From: UBA1794 sp964439955
GTDB lineage: Bacteria; Bacteroidota; Bacteroidia; Bacteroidales; Bacteroidaceae
Length of the DNA stretch: 30,274 nucleotides
NCBI GenBank assembly: GCA_964439955.1
Contig: CAYTPX010000024.1
Coordinates: forward strand, 1 to 30,274
Reading direction: 5' to 3'
Position 1 is the first letter of the stretch; the number at the start of each line of letters is the position of its first letter. The notes beneath the pieces are model-generated. The model worked only from the letters and a program-made list of their open reading frames with translations. It was not told the origin of the DNA and did no database searches. Of this stretch, positions 22,134-30,253 are shown piece after piece. Made by a program: the position numbers and the translations under genes.

Positions 22134-22346
22134 TTAGAATCTCCTCCTTTTCCGGTTATTCCGTTCGCGGGTATTCTGCATCACACGAATCATGTATTCG
22201 GAAAATTTCACCACCACGGCCAACGTACCGACTATGAACATCGGCACCGGATTTGTGGCTGGCATCACATAATACAATACCACCACTGAAATAGCCCCTA
22301 CCATAAAGAGCAAATTCAATATGAATCGTATCCGGTCTAAGTCCAT
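22134..22346 (-). CDS. Small two-helix membrane protein inside the oxidoreductase operon
   Basis: 70 aa from the ATG at 22346 (MDLDRIRFIL). Two hydrophobic segments (about residues 8-28 and 34-50) and a very basic C-terminus (KRRRF). No family recognised. It is 40 nt after the alpha gene and only 4 nt before the beta gene, so it is a real member of the operon. A membrane-associated role for the complex, or assembly, can be proposed but not shown. The frame extends to 22379, but that start is less likely. Confidence 0.75.
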   Translation of the reverse strand: MDLDRIRFILNLLFMVGAISVVVLYYVMPATNPVPMFIVGTLAVVVKFSEYMIRVMQNTRERNNRKRRRF

Positions 22347-22386
22347 GCGTATTCTTCCCTTGCAATATTTCCACCCCAAAGGAGCG

Positions 22387-23475
22387 TTACATTATCGTTT
22401 TCTTTAAAGCCTCTACCACTTCCTCCGGGTCGGGCACGATGCCGCCCAAACGGCCAAACCACTCAACCCGGCAGCGACCGTCCACGGCAAGGAGGATATC
22501 TTCCACCATCTGCCCGGCGTTCAACTCCACGGACAGCATGCCTTTCACATGTCCGGCCAGCGCCGACAACTCACGCATGGGAAAAGGATAGAGCGTGATC
22601 GGGCGAAAGAGTCCGACTTTGACGCCGCGCGCGCGGGCAATCTCCATAGCCTTCTGTGCAATCCGCGCACACGAGCCAAACGCCACGAAGAGGTATTCCG
22701 CGTCATCCGTCGCAATAGCCTCATAGCGCACTTCGTCGGCTTCGATGCGCCGGTACTTTTCCTGCAAGCGGATGTTGTTCGCTTCCATCTCCTCCGGGCG
22801 CAACTCCAGCGAAGTAATCACATTGCGCGGCCGACCAGGCCGCCGGCCTACCGTCGCCCACGGGCATTGGGCCACGATTTCCTCCTCCGTCCGCCGCGGA
22901 CGGGCAGGCGGCAACGTCACCTTCTCCATCATCTGCCCAATGACACCGTCGGAGAGAAGCATCACGGGATTCCTATATTTGAAAGCAAGTTCAAACCCCA
23001 GCCCCGTAAAGTCGGCCATTTCCTGGACGCTGGCTGGAGCCAAGGCAATCAAATGGTAATCGCCATGTCCTCCCCCTTTCACCGTCTGGAAATAATCGGC
23101 TTGGGAAGGCTGTATCGTGCCTAAGCCCGGGCCACCCCGCATGACGTTCACGATGAGTGCCGGCAACTCCGCCCCGGCCATATAGGAGATGCCCTCTTGC
23201 ATCAGACTGATGCCCGGGCTGGAACTGGAAGTCATGACCATCTTTCCGCTCCCGGCCCCGCCATACACCATATTGATGCTCGCCACTTCGCTCTCGGCCT
23301 GCAAGACGACCATGCCGGTCGTTTCCCAAGGCCGCAAGAGGGTAAGCGTTTCAAGTATTTCGGATTGGGGTGTGATAGGATAGCCGAAATAGCCGTCACA
23401 TCCGCAGCGGACAGCCGCATGGGCTATGGCCTCATTCCCCTTCATCAAGACTGTTTCTTCTGTCATAGTGCTCAA
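22387..23475 (-). CDS. vorB: 2-oxoacid:ferredoxin oxidoreductase, alpha subunit (VorB-like)
   Basis: 362 aa. MKGNEAIAHAAVRCGCDGYFGYPITPQSEILE near the N-terminus is the alpha-domain signature (YPITP binds the substrate region); ELPALIVNVMRGGPGLGTIQPSQAD is also conserved. The name VorB follows the usual naming for this branch; the KorA activity is equally possible. The first ATG at 23475 is used, with one at 23466 (MTEETVLM) as the alternative. It is 22 nt after the ferredoxin subunit gene. Confidence 0.9.
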   Translation of the reverse strand: MSTMTEETVLMKGNEAIAHAAVRCGCDGYFGYPITPQSEILETLTLLRPWETTGMVVLQAESEVASINMVYGGAGSGKMVMTSSSSPGISLMQEGISYMAGAELPALIVNVMRGGPGLGTIQPSQADYFQTVKGGGHGDYHLIALAPASVQEMADFTGLGFELAFKYRNPVMLLSDGVIGQMMEKVTLPPARPRRTEEEIVAQCPWATVGRRPGRPRNVITSLELRPEEMEANNIRLQEKYRRIEADEVRYEAIATDDAEYLFVAFGSCARIAQKAMEIARARGVKVGLFRPITLYPFPMRELSALAGHVKGMLSVELNAGQMVEDILLAVDGRCRVEWFGRLGGIVPDPEEVVEALKKTIM

Positions 23476-23497
23476 CTCAGGTTTTGTTCTTCCTCAC

Positions 23498-23722
23498 TTA
23501 TTCTCTCAAGCGGTACACCGTGATGCAGCCATCCGGGCAGACAATGCCGCACGAGGCACAACCGATGCATTCATCCCCGCGCGCCGCCACAACATAGCCG
23601 TAGCCCCGCGCGTTCACTTTGTTCTTCGCCAACTCCAACACATCTTTCGGGCATGCTTCCACACAAAGGAGGCATCCCTTGCACCGCTGTATGTCGATTT
23701 CTACTGCTCCGCTGATACTCAT
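23498..23722 (-). CDS. Oxidoreductase delta subunit, 2[4Fe-4S] ferredoxin
   Basis: 74 aa with two CxxCxxCxxxCP clusters (CKGCLLCVEACP and CIGCASCGIVCP). These bind two [4Fe-4S] clusters and pass electrons from the TPP subunit to external ferredoxin. It is between the TPR gene and the alpha gene, as in other four-subunit enzymes. Confidence 0.94.
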   Translation of the reverse strand: MSISGAVEIDIQRCKGCLLCVEACPKDVLELAKNKVNARGYGYVVAARGDECIGCASCGIVCPDGCITVYRLRE

Positions 23723-23758
23723 AGTCGCGTTTGTTTTCCTATTCTTGGGCGGTTTGGT

Positions 23759-24064
23759 TTATTGGTTAAATAAGTCCTTGTCGCGGAATTCCAGAATATC
23801 GATTGCCATGCGATAGTTCACCGCAGCGGGCGAGTCCGGATTCAGCTCCATGGCCTCCAAGTAACAACCGATGGCTTCCGCCCAATTTTCTTCTTTACGG
23901 TAGGCATTGCCCAAGACGTTCAGCAATTCATCGCGCCGTTCACCCTCGTAGCTATCGCCGCCGGCGTTTCGTGCGGGTGCCAACAGGCGTACTGCTTCGA
24001 CCGTATGGCCGGAAGCCACCAATGCCCGCCCCTGCTCAAGAAAAGTTCCCATAGTATTGTCCAT
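23759..24064 (-). CDS. TPR-repeat protein heading the oxidoreductase operon
   Basis: 101 aa, cytoplasmic, all helical. At least one clear TPR (LNVLGNAYRKEENWAEAIGCYLEAMELNPDS) and a degenerate one before it. TPR proteins mediate protein contacts, so it may help assembly or regulation of the enzyme encoded downstream; that is inference from position. The start is ambiguous: with the promoter at 24075-24082 the ATG at 24064 would leave only a few bases of leader, whereas the ATG at 24052 (MGTFLEQ) leaves about 15. Confidence 0.82.
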   Translation of the reverse strand: MDNTMGTFLEQGRALVASGHTVEAVRLLAPARNAGGDSYEGERRDELLNVLGNAYRKEENWAEAIGCYLEAMELNPDSPAAVNYRMAIDILEFRDKDLFNQ

Positions 24065-24074
24065 CTATGTGCGG

Positions 24075-24082
24075 CAAAGATA
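24075..24082 (-). promoter_or_regulatory. Promoter -7 box (TATCTTTG) for the oxidoreductase operon
   Basis: Exact TAnnTTTG on the minus strand, followed by CCGC. It likely drives the TPR, ferredoxin, alpha, small membrane, beta, gamma and pheS genes, and perhaps the MFS gene. No other -7 match was noticed in the spacers of the cluster. Confidence 0.62.
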
Positions 24083-24189
24083 GGCATTATTTCAGTGAAA
24101 TGTGCCGAATAAAACTATTTTTATCGATATTTCCGCCAGCCCCGTCGCCTTTATGCACAACACCATTTCAAAAGATGCAAAAAGAAAAA

Positions 24190-24217
24190 CTGCCGGGACT
24201 CCGAAAAGTCCCGGCAG
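24190..24217 (-). terminator. Intrinsic terminator of the 969-aa gene
   Basis: Perfect 11-bp stem CTGCCGGGACT (24190-24200) / AGTCCCGGCAG (24207-24217) with a 6-nt loop. On the minus strand TTTTTCTTTTT follows, a textbook terminator about 34 nt after the stop at 24251. Confidence 0.92.
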
Positions 24218-24250
24218 ATTATATTTATCCGTAAGGATCGTGCCTCGGGG

Positions 24251-27160
24251 TTAATCTACGGCCACCTTCGTCACTTTCGACCCGGCACGCACAATGTAAA
24301 TGCCCGGCATGAGGGTGGTGTTCCGTCCGACGGGAACTCCGCCTGTCGTGTAGATGGTGTAGTCATCCGTACCCACTACGACAATCTGCCCGTTCTGGGC
24401 ATACACCTCAACTTGCTCGTCGGCCATCTCCGTGTCGATGATGCCTACCGTAGGCGGAACTTCGTCGGAACCACCGAGGTAAGTCAGGCGGAAACCATAC
24501 CAACGTACCGTGGTAGCGTTGATGAAACCGATGCTCTTCACACCGAAGGTGAGCATGCCATCGTTTACTATCACGCTGTCCAACGTATAAAGCAAGGTAC
24601 GGCTGTCTTTGAGCAGCGAATCGGAAGCGGTCAGCTCACCACCCATACCAATCGTGTACACGGTGAAGGGAACTTGTTTCTCATAACGAGTATCGCCGTA
24701 AGCATAGAATACGACACTGTCGTTGGGCACATCGCTGCCATCACCCAAGTTTGCGGCGGCATAAAGCCCATTCACGGTGAGCGTGTAACGTCCGTTCGGT
24801 ATATCCGAAATTACTTGATACCAGTTGAAGGAGGCATCTTCCTTGACGGAGCCCTGCCAATAACAGAAATGGTTGGTAGGCACCCCATAGTAGTCCGATG
24901 CGCCAGTCACACCCTGCCAATCGACATTATTCGACTCCATGACATAGCCATTCGTCCCATCGTTCTGGTCCGGGTTCACAATAAGGAACGTTACGTCCTG
25001 CGGGGCGGTATGCACACGAACACCGTTGATTGCGGTGCGCAACACACTCATCACGCTGTCAGCCTCGGTGGCCACGGAAGTCTCCGAATCCAAGTAAAGA
25101 GCGGCTTCATTAATTGCCTCCTGGAGCACCTGCAGGCTTTCTGCTGTCGAAGAGTCAGACGACAAATAGAGGCCAGCCTCGGAAATCAATGCCGAAATCG
25201 AGTTGTATGCCTCAACCGAAACCTGCAAATCGTCCATGATACCTTTCACCTGCGGGAGAATTTCGACAATGCCGTCCACGTCTACCGGGTCGGTGTCAAG
25301 CAACGGACGGGCTTCCGCAAGTACAGCCTCGGCTGCTGCCACATCGCCCAACAAGGCAATAGCACGGTCGGCTTCCACTACACCCTCGGCCTCTGCGATA
25401 GACTCTGCCAAGACGTCCACGATGCCACTCACATCCTCGTCCGTCAAATACAAGGCGAAATTGTCCGCACTGAACCAAGTGCCGGCAAAAGACGTTCCAC
25501 CCCACAGCTCGTCGCCTTGGGTGGTAGCGCCGATGGTCAGGACACCGTCGGCCACGATGATGCCGTCCACCGTGTAGGTCTTGAACACACTACTCCCGTC
25601 TGCCTCCGTGGCATAGTAAACGGAAACCGACTGTGCGAACATGGCAATACCGGCACCGTCGCCCGTCAGTTCTGCCGTCAGGCGGTATACGCCGTTGGGC
25701 AATCCCGTGATGGTCTGCGAAGCCGTGTAGTCCACAACACCGGCCGTGCCGTCCCATGCATTAAAATAGGTAGTGTTGTTAGCCGTGCCGTCCTCGTATG
25801 CATTACCCGTACCCAAGTAGGCCTGGCTGTTCCCAGCCGTGGCCGAGATGGTCCATCCCGGTGCGCAATCGGAAGTCTGGACACCTGTCGTGCCATCGAC
25901 CGTCGGGTTCTGTATCATGAACGTCATGTTGAGGGGGTTATCGTCTGTAGCCGACGACGCACCGCTGAATATGTACTCAACGAGTTCCGCGTCGAGCGCG
26001 TTGATAAGAGCAGAAAGCCCTTCAATGGTAACGCCCGGGAGTGTCATCTCCAAGGAGTCCTGGGCCTCTTGGCGCAGAGCCGACAAATCGGCAAGCCCCG
26101 CGAATTCCAATCCCTCGGCAATGAGCGCTGAATCAACGAGTTCCTGCAAGTCTGCGCGCAATTCGATGACCGAATCGATACGGGCCGTTAAATTGATTAC
26201 CTCCTGTTGCCATGCCAAAGCTTCTTCCATTGTCTCCACTTCGCTTGGAACTGCACCGGAATAATTCAAATAAGCGTCCTCCCATCCTGCGGGCAGGAAC
26301 TCGTAACCGATGTTGTTATAGGCCTCGTCCAACAAAGGCACATAATTCCGCTCCGTCTCCTCGTTGATGCTCGTGACGATGTAGTCACGGTCACCTGTAC
26401 GGGTCAAAGTCACGTTATCCAAATAGATTTGCTGCGGGTAAGCCGCCGTACCTGGATATGAATAGTCGAAACTGATGCGTATCGGCTGATTGTCTTCGGT
26501 AACAACGAATTCCATTGTCATCGTTGTCAGCTCCGGTTCCACGGTAGGAGTCCCGACCGGATTTGAAATGGCCTCATGCATGTAGTGGGGGAACTCTATC
26601 TGCGTAGTCGTGCCGACAGTCGGATTTTCCACCGTCCCATAGAAGTTATATCCATTGACGATGAACCATCCGTTTTCATCTTGCTCCAATACACAACCGT
26701 CCACGGTAAGCCGATAAGTACCCGCAGGAAGCGTATTGACCGTTTGCTCGATTATGATAATCGGGCCGTCGCTACTATGTGCCGTAGCATACCAAGCCAT
26801 AAATCCTTGCTGGTAATAGCCTTCTCCTTCCGTGGGGTAAAGCAACGTTGCCACATACTCACTCTCGGAAGTCATGCCGTTTTCGCCCGGATTATCGTCC
26901 GAGTAGACACCATACTTGAAATGCTGCGAACCCCACTCCAGACTCTCTGCCGTATAAGTCACAGTCCAACCTTTCGGGGCGTAAAATGTCCCATAGTAGC
27001 CAGTGACGGGGAAAGGGCTGTCAAGGTCCGGCCCTTCCTCAAAGCCTGCGTTGGCTATATGCGAGGTGTAATCCTCGTTAAGCGTCTGTGCCTGTACCGT
27101 AGCCAAGGGCATGCACGTGGCACACAAAACAGCCAACAAGATTCTTTTTCTCTTCATCAT
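24251..27160 (-). CDS. Large modular secreted protein with possible C-terminal sorting domain
   Basis: 969 aa, acidic. Signal peptide about 1-25 (MPLATVQAQ end). Three beta-rich modules, about residues 30-265, 400-575 and 725-885, share a pattern NP-x-DGT-x-G ... LPNGVYRLT or NGRYTLTVNG ... YGFRLTYL/NFALYLT, which recalls galactose-binding-like folds. They are joined by two helical, Ala/Glu-rich linkers (about 275-395 and 575-720). The last about 75 residues (VYAQNGQIVVVG... TTLMPGIYIVRAGSK) resemble a type IX secretion (T9SS) sorting domain. No catalytic motif was seen. Probably a cell-surface or secreted binding protein; ligand unknown. The ATG at 27160 and the adjacent 27157 are both possible. 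A -7 box lies about 115 nt upstream. Confidence 0.7.
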   Translation of the reverse strand: MMKRKRILLAVLCATCMPLATVQAQTLNEDYTSHIANAGFEEGPDLDSPFPVTGYYGTFYAPKGWTVTYTAESLEWGSQHFKYGVYSDDNPGENGMTSESEYVATLLYPTEGEGYYQQGFMAWYATAHSSDGPIIIIEQTVNTLPAGTYRLTVDGCVLEQDENGWFIVNGYNFYGTVENPTVGTTTQIEFPHYMHEAISNPVGTPTVEPELTTMTMEFVVTEDNQPIRISFDYSYPGTAAYPQQIYLDNVTLTRTGDRDYIVTSINEETERNYVPLLDEAYNNIGYEFLPAGWEDAYLNYSGAVPSEVETMEEALAWQQEVINLTARIDSVIELRADLQELVDSALIAEGLEFAGLADLSALRQEAQDSLEMTLPGVTIEGLSALINALDAELVEYIFSGASSATDDNPLNMTFMIQNPTVDGTTGVQTSDCAPGWTISATAGNSQAYLGTGNAYEDGTANNTTYFNAWDGTAGVVDYTASQTITGLPNGVYRLTAELTGDGAGIAMFAQSVSVYYATEADGSSVFKTYTVDGIIVADGVLTIGATTQGDELWGGTSFAGTWFSADNFALYLTDEDVSGIVDVLAESIAEAEGVVEADRAIALLGDVAAAEAVLAEARPLLDTDPVDVDGIVEILPQVKGIMDDLQVSVEAYNSISALISEAGLYLSSDSSTAESLQVLQEAINEAALYLDSETSVATEADSVMSVLRTAINGVRVHTAPQDVTFLIVNPDQNDGTNGYVMESNNVDWQGVTGASDYYGVPTNHFCYWQGSVKEDASFNWYQVISDIPNGRYTLTVNGLYAAANLGDGSDVPNDSVVFYAYGDTRYEKQVPFTVYTIGMGGELTASDSLLKDSRTLLYTLDSVIVNDGMLTFGVKSIGFINATTVRWYGFRLTYLGGSDEVPPTVGIIDTEMADEQVEVYAQNGQIVVVGTDDYTIYTTGGVPVGRNTTLMPGIYIVRAGSKVTKVAVD

Positions 27161-27275
27161 AAGATTCCGTTTTTTAGTTAAACATAGTATTTATTCACAT
27201 GTGTGTTTGTAAGTTATTCCGTTACCGAAGGAGGCAAATAGTGGAGAAGTTGCCATTACCCTCCTATCTTGCCGC

Positions 27276-27283
27276 CAAAGATA
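27276..27283 (-). promoter_or_regulatory. Promoter -7 box (TATCTTTG) for the 969-aa gene
   Basis: Exact TAnnTTTG on the minus strand, followed by GCGGC. The leader would be about 110 nt, unusually long compared with other genes here. Confidence 0.55.
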
Positions 27284-27496
27284 TGATAAAGACTTGGAAA
27301 AGCAGATATAATTTTGCCATTTTCGCCCAAATTCTTTCATTTTTTGAAAGAAACTTATTTTTTAGGCGGAAGAATGGCAGCAAAGCAAACCAATAGCCCT
27401 CTTACTGTAAATCATTTCCCCATGCCAAGTTTCCGCAAGCCAGATAAGCATAGCCCCCGGACAGCTGCTGCCTTTCCGCCTGATGGCAAGGGATGG
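27284..27496. other. Non-coding gap upstream of the 969-aa gene
   Basis: Between the 969-aa gene's promoter and the terminator of the DUF3332 gene I see no coding signal and no repeat array. The short plus-strand frames here (27199-27396, 27314-27544) and the minus-strand frame 27362-27565 have no recognisable protein character and cross the promoter or terminator. Confidence 0.5.
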
Positions 27497-27531
27497 AAAA
27501 AACAGGTGGCAGTTTCTCACGAAACCACCAC
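27497..27531 (-). terminator. Intrinsic terminator of the DUF3332 gene
   Basis: On the minus strand GTGGTGGTTTC (27531-27521) pairs with GAAACTGCCAC (27516-27506) over 11 bp with two G-U pairs and a 4-nt loop, followed by a six-T run. It ends the transcript about 70-100 nt after the stop codon at 27599. Confidence 0.75.
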
Positions 27532-27598
27532 ACACCTTATTTAACCTAAACACATGCTTACGCATGCTACTAACAGATAATATAATTCCGTATCTTAC

Positions 27599-28141
27599 TT
27601 AACGCGCGGCATAAGTATTGCCTGCCACATACTGGCGCATGGCCGTAACCCCTGCGGCGTCCAAGGTGACGGAGAGGGTGTTGCCTTCGCCGGTATAGAC
27701 TTCTGCCGTGCCGTCTTTCTTCAGAGTCACCAACTTGTGGCTCTTGCCGTCGGCCACGACGCTCCAAGTCTGCGTCTTTTCGTCAAACTTCAATTCCATC
27801 GAACGGTCGCTTTGCTCGATGCGGTATCCTTCTTGGGTGGTAGTGATGGCGTATTCGCGCCCATCGGAGCCTTTCACGTGCTTCACCGTACCGGCGGCAA
27901 TGGGATTGCTTCCCGACCAGAACTCAATGGTGTTGAAAATCCACATGTCGGCCAGAAGTGAAACTTCATACACGGGAACCAACCACATAGCAAAGTACAG
28001 GATTTCGTTTACCCACTTATTGTTTACACTTTGGTTCCAATCCAGAACCTTGTTGAACAACGCATGAGAACCAATACAGGAACTCATAAACATGCTTCCA
28101 GCCAATACTGCGGAAACGGCTACTAACTTGTTCTTTTTCAT
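27599..28141 (-). CDS. DUF3332 lipoprotein
   Basis: 180 aa. An N-terminal lipoprotein signal with lipobox MSSC (Cys near 22) is followed by GSHALFNKVLDWNQSVNNKW, the DUF3332 start, and a second hydrophobic stretch (about 48-68, ILYFAMWLVPVYEVSLLAD). The C-terminal part is a beta-rich domain. Function unknown; proteins of this type are envelope-attached. Unusually for this window, a strong Shine-Dalgarno GGAGG is present (CTGGAGGCAATATG), which fixes the start at 28141. A promoter lies at 28199-28206. Confidence 0.85.
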   Translation of the reverse strand: MKKNKLVAVSAVLAGSMFMSSCIGSHALFNKVLDWNQSVNNKWVNEILYFAMWLVPVYEVSLLADMWIFNTIEFWSGSNPIAAGTVKHVKGSDGREYAITTTQEGYRIEQSDRSMELKFDEKTQTWSVVADGKSHKLVTLKKDGTAEVYTGEGNTLSVTLDAAGVTAMRQYVAGNTYAAR

Positions 28142-28144
28142 ATT

Positions 28145-28152
28145 GCCTCCAG
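28145..28152 (-). promoter_or_regulatory. Shine-Dalgarno site for the DUF3332 gene
   Basis: GGAGG lies five nt before the ATG at 28141 on the minus strand. Most other starts here lack such a site, so this one decides the start and suggests high expression. Confidence 0.6.
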
Positions 28153-28198
28153 TTCTAATGCAGCGAGGATTACTATTCGTCGCCTAACGAATTATTTG

Positions 28199-28206
28199 CA
28201 AATATA
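28199..28206 (-). promoter_or_regulatory. Promoter -7 box (TATATTTG) for the DUF3332 gene
   Basis: Exact TAnnTTTG on the minus strand. A TTTTTG lies 18 nt upstream of it, close to the -33 consensus, which makes this the most complete promoter in the window. The leader is about 50 nt. Confidence 0.68.
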
Positions 28207-28403
28207 CTGCCTTTTTCAATACAACAAAAAGGATAAATGTCCTCATGTACTAAATTAATAAAGATTAAACCATAAAGGCTTCCGAATCGATGTAATGGGA
28301 CGTCTTATGCAGCAAAAATAGCATGAACAATAACGGCCTGCTCCATAACCAAATACGGCCATGAGAGCAGAATGGTCCCCTGCCCATACGCGAATAGAGA
28401 ACT

Positions 28404-29357
28404 TCATCTCCACTTTCGAGAATATAGTATCATAAATAATAGAGCCAAGTAGATAGATTCGATTACAATTAAACAATTAATAATCCCCTTTTTGTATTCC
28501 TTTTCTAATACCCCCTCATTCTCCTGTATTGAATAATGCAGTGTTACAGTTTTTCGGAATAACGTTTGTGCTTGGTTTCCATAAGTGCCCGTCTCCCATA
28601 CGATAGGACTACTTCCTATTTCCGTGAAATAATCATCATATTTTAGTTCAAAATACTTATTTACCCTAAAATACAAGCTGGAATCTCCAACAGCAATAAA
28701 CTTCATTACTAAATCATTTAGCATGTCAAATTTTTTGTTTCTTTCAGGCAAATTGCTTTCCCTTGTTATTTCATTGCGTATGGTTATGTCTTTGTATTTA
28801 TCCTCAAAAAGGTATTGGAAATATGAATTTATCATATCATCTATTTTGATTTTATACATGTAATTAGTTTCTATTTTCCCAAAATTAAATCTAAACGGTT
28901 CTCGTGTTATAAGATAATCTGGATATAAATTAGTTAAACCAATGCCTAATATAAATTCTCCAATTATGTCATAACCTCTATTTGTCTTTTTTACAATTAT
29001 CATAAAAGGCCTAAGTGTAGCGCATTCTTCAAAGTCATACCATTTGTAAATACCACTTTGCATCATCTTTGTGACAACTTCTGCATGGCTAAAATATCGT
29101 CCGCTCCAAATAATAGAAGTTTCAGATATACCAAAAGTAGTAAAATCAGAAACTTTTTTTATTGTAGTTGAATCATTTTTATCGTAGTAATAAAAGGCTC
29201 CTATAACATCTTTGCCTTCCAGATATTTGTTATTGATGGCATTTTCAAGTTGTTGTCTATACTCCTTCTTTTTCATAGAAAAATATAGCCTCCCTCCGAC
29301 AAACACAATAACGGCTATCAGCAATGCACCCATTAGGACTTTAAAAATCGTTTTCAT
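28404..29357 (-). CDS. AT-rich membrane protein, unknown function
   Basis: 317 aa. An N-terminal membrane helix (about residues 5-27), a long extracytoplasmic-looking or soluble middle part rich in Lys, Asn, Ile and Tyr, and a C-terminal hydrophobic stretch (about 290-310). No family recognised. Composition is much more AT-rich than the genes to the left, as in horizontally acquired genes. It lies about 50 nt downstream of the extended DUF2971-like frame on the same strand, so the two may be one unit. No promoter box precedes it. Annotation as a single intact gene is supported only by its length and uninterrupted frame. Confidence 0.6.
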   Translation of the reverse strand: MKTIFKVLMGALLIAVIVFVGGRLYFSMKKKEYRQQLENAINNKYLEGKDVIGAFYYYDKNDSTTIKKVSDFTTFGISETSIIWSGRYFSHAEVVTKMMQSGIYKWYDFEECATLRPFMIIVKKTNRGYDIIGEFILGIGLTNLYPDYLITREPFRFNFGKIETNYMYKIKIDDMINSYFQYLFEDKYKDITIRNEITRESNLPERNKKFDMLNDLVMKFIAVGDSSLYFRVNKYFELKYDDYFTEIGSSPIVWETGTYGNQAQTLFRKTVTLHYSIQENEGVLEKEYKKGIINCLIVIESIYLALLFMILYSRKWR

Positions 29358-29408
29358 ATGTCGTATGTTTTAAGTTTATGAAATGATTTGTACGAAGCAA
29401 TATTAAAG

Positions 29409-29522
29409 CTATTTCCCAAACTCCATCACATTTGATTTATCAAGCGCTATATTCCACTCAGGATACTTGCGTTTTATACTCTCTATCAAGAAGCTGCTGT
29501 ACCCCTTTGTTATAGAGATAAT
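29409..29522 (-). pseudogene. Out-of-frame C-terminal tail of the DUF2971-like gene
   Basis: On the minus strand, from 29522 down, a different frame encodes 37 residues beginning IISITKGYSS and ending SNVMEFGK before a TAG at 29409. It continues the end of the upstream frame (FSMIRKI) in the way DUF2971 proteins end, with an Ile-rich strand, a helix (FLIESIKRKY) and a final ALDKSNV. A one-base deletion (or two-base insertion) near 29522-29524 would explain the break. It could be a real pseudogene or a sequencing error. Confidence 0.6.
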
Positions 29523-30253
29523 GTAATCTTTCTAATCATAGAGAAAGGATCTATCTTCAACTGAACATATTCGTCCTGTGCCAGCACGCAAAGCCTGAAC
29601 TCTTTTTCATCCCTATAAAAGATGGGCTTTTCAAAAATATAATGCTGGGCAAATCCGTCACTTAAATGCTCAGACACATATGCAACATTTGACGCAAGTA
29701 TCTCAAATCCATTCCTATCTTTAATAGAATGGATAAGCTCATTAATTGTGGTTTCTATACGGCAGCAAATATTATTACAACCATAAGACTTCCACATCAA
29801 ATAATTTTCATCCACTCCATTATTTCCTGTGTCTGAAAGAGAATCATACGTCCAACAAGATATACAAACTGAATAAGCAGCTCTCCATTTGTCATAAACG
29901 AGCTTAGCATCTGCCTTGGTTTTCTTACGGCTTCTTGAAACCGGCGAAAGAGGAAAAGTATTCTTAGGATTGACTTTACCTCCCCGTTCACTCGCATCGC
30001 TAAATGATTTTCGATTAGGAACATACAACTCCCGTTTATCGAGCATTGATAACACATGCTCTAACGACATATACCGGAATATAGGCTTGTTAAAGTCCTT
30101 GATATTCGGATGCACGTAAATACCTTCATGTTTTGTATATGCTTCACCAGCAAAATCATGAATGGTCAACTTGTAATCTTCTGAAGATGAGAACCTACGC
30201 ATTCTATCTGCTTTATTTATACCTGTAGGCTCCGAAGCAGGAAAATCCGTCAA
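29510..30253 (-). CDS. DUF2971-like protein, probably frameshifted near its 3' end
   Basis: 247 aa as read. The part from about residue 60 onward (FRYMSLEHVLSMLDKRELYVPNRKSFSDASE, later LMWKSYG-C and KPIFYRDEKEFRL) fits the DUF2971 pattern, a family of unknown biochemical role often found in defence or accessory regions. The start is unclear: a TTG at 30253 opens the frame after an in-frame TAA; the first ATG is at 30202. About 60 N-terminal residues are outside the usual domain. The frame stops at 29510 right after DPFSMIRKI, where members normally continue, and the missing C-terminus is present in another frame (see next entry). AT-rich like its neighbour. Confidence 0.62.
   Translation of the reverse strand: MTDFPASEPTGINKADRMRRFSSSEDYKLTIHDFAGEAYTKHEGIYVHPNIKDFNKPIFRYMSLEHVLSMLDKRELYVPNRKSFSDASERGGKVNPKNTFPLSPVSRSRKKTKADAKLVYDKWRAAYSVCISCWTYDSLSDTGNNGVDENYLMWKSYGCNNICCRIETTINELIHSIKDRNGFEILASNVAYVSEHLSDGFAQHYIFEKPIFYRDEKEFRLCVLAQDEYVQLKIDPFSMIRKITLSL

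Noticed and set aside
24413..26131. Long plus-strand open frame (572 codons) opposite the 969-aa gene
   Set aside because: Shadow frame. The minus-strand frame has a signal peptide, promoter and terminator; this one has none.
27199..27544. Two short plus-strand frames in the gap upstream of the 969-aa gene
   Set aside because: Non-coding composition; they overlap a minus-strand promoter and the DUF3332 terminator.
28255..28476. 73-codon minus-strand frame
   Set aside because: Overlaps the 3' end of the unknown membrane gene in another frame, no recognisable features.
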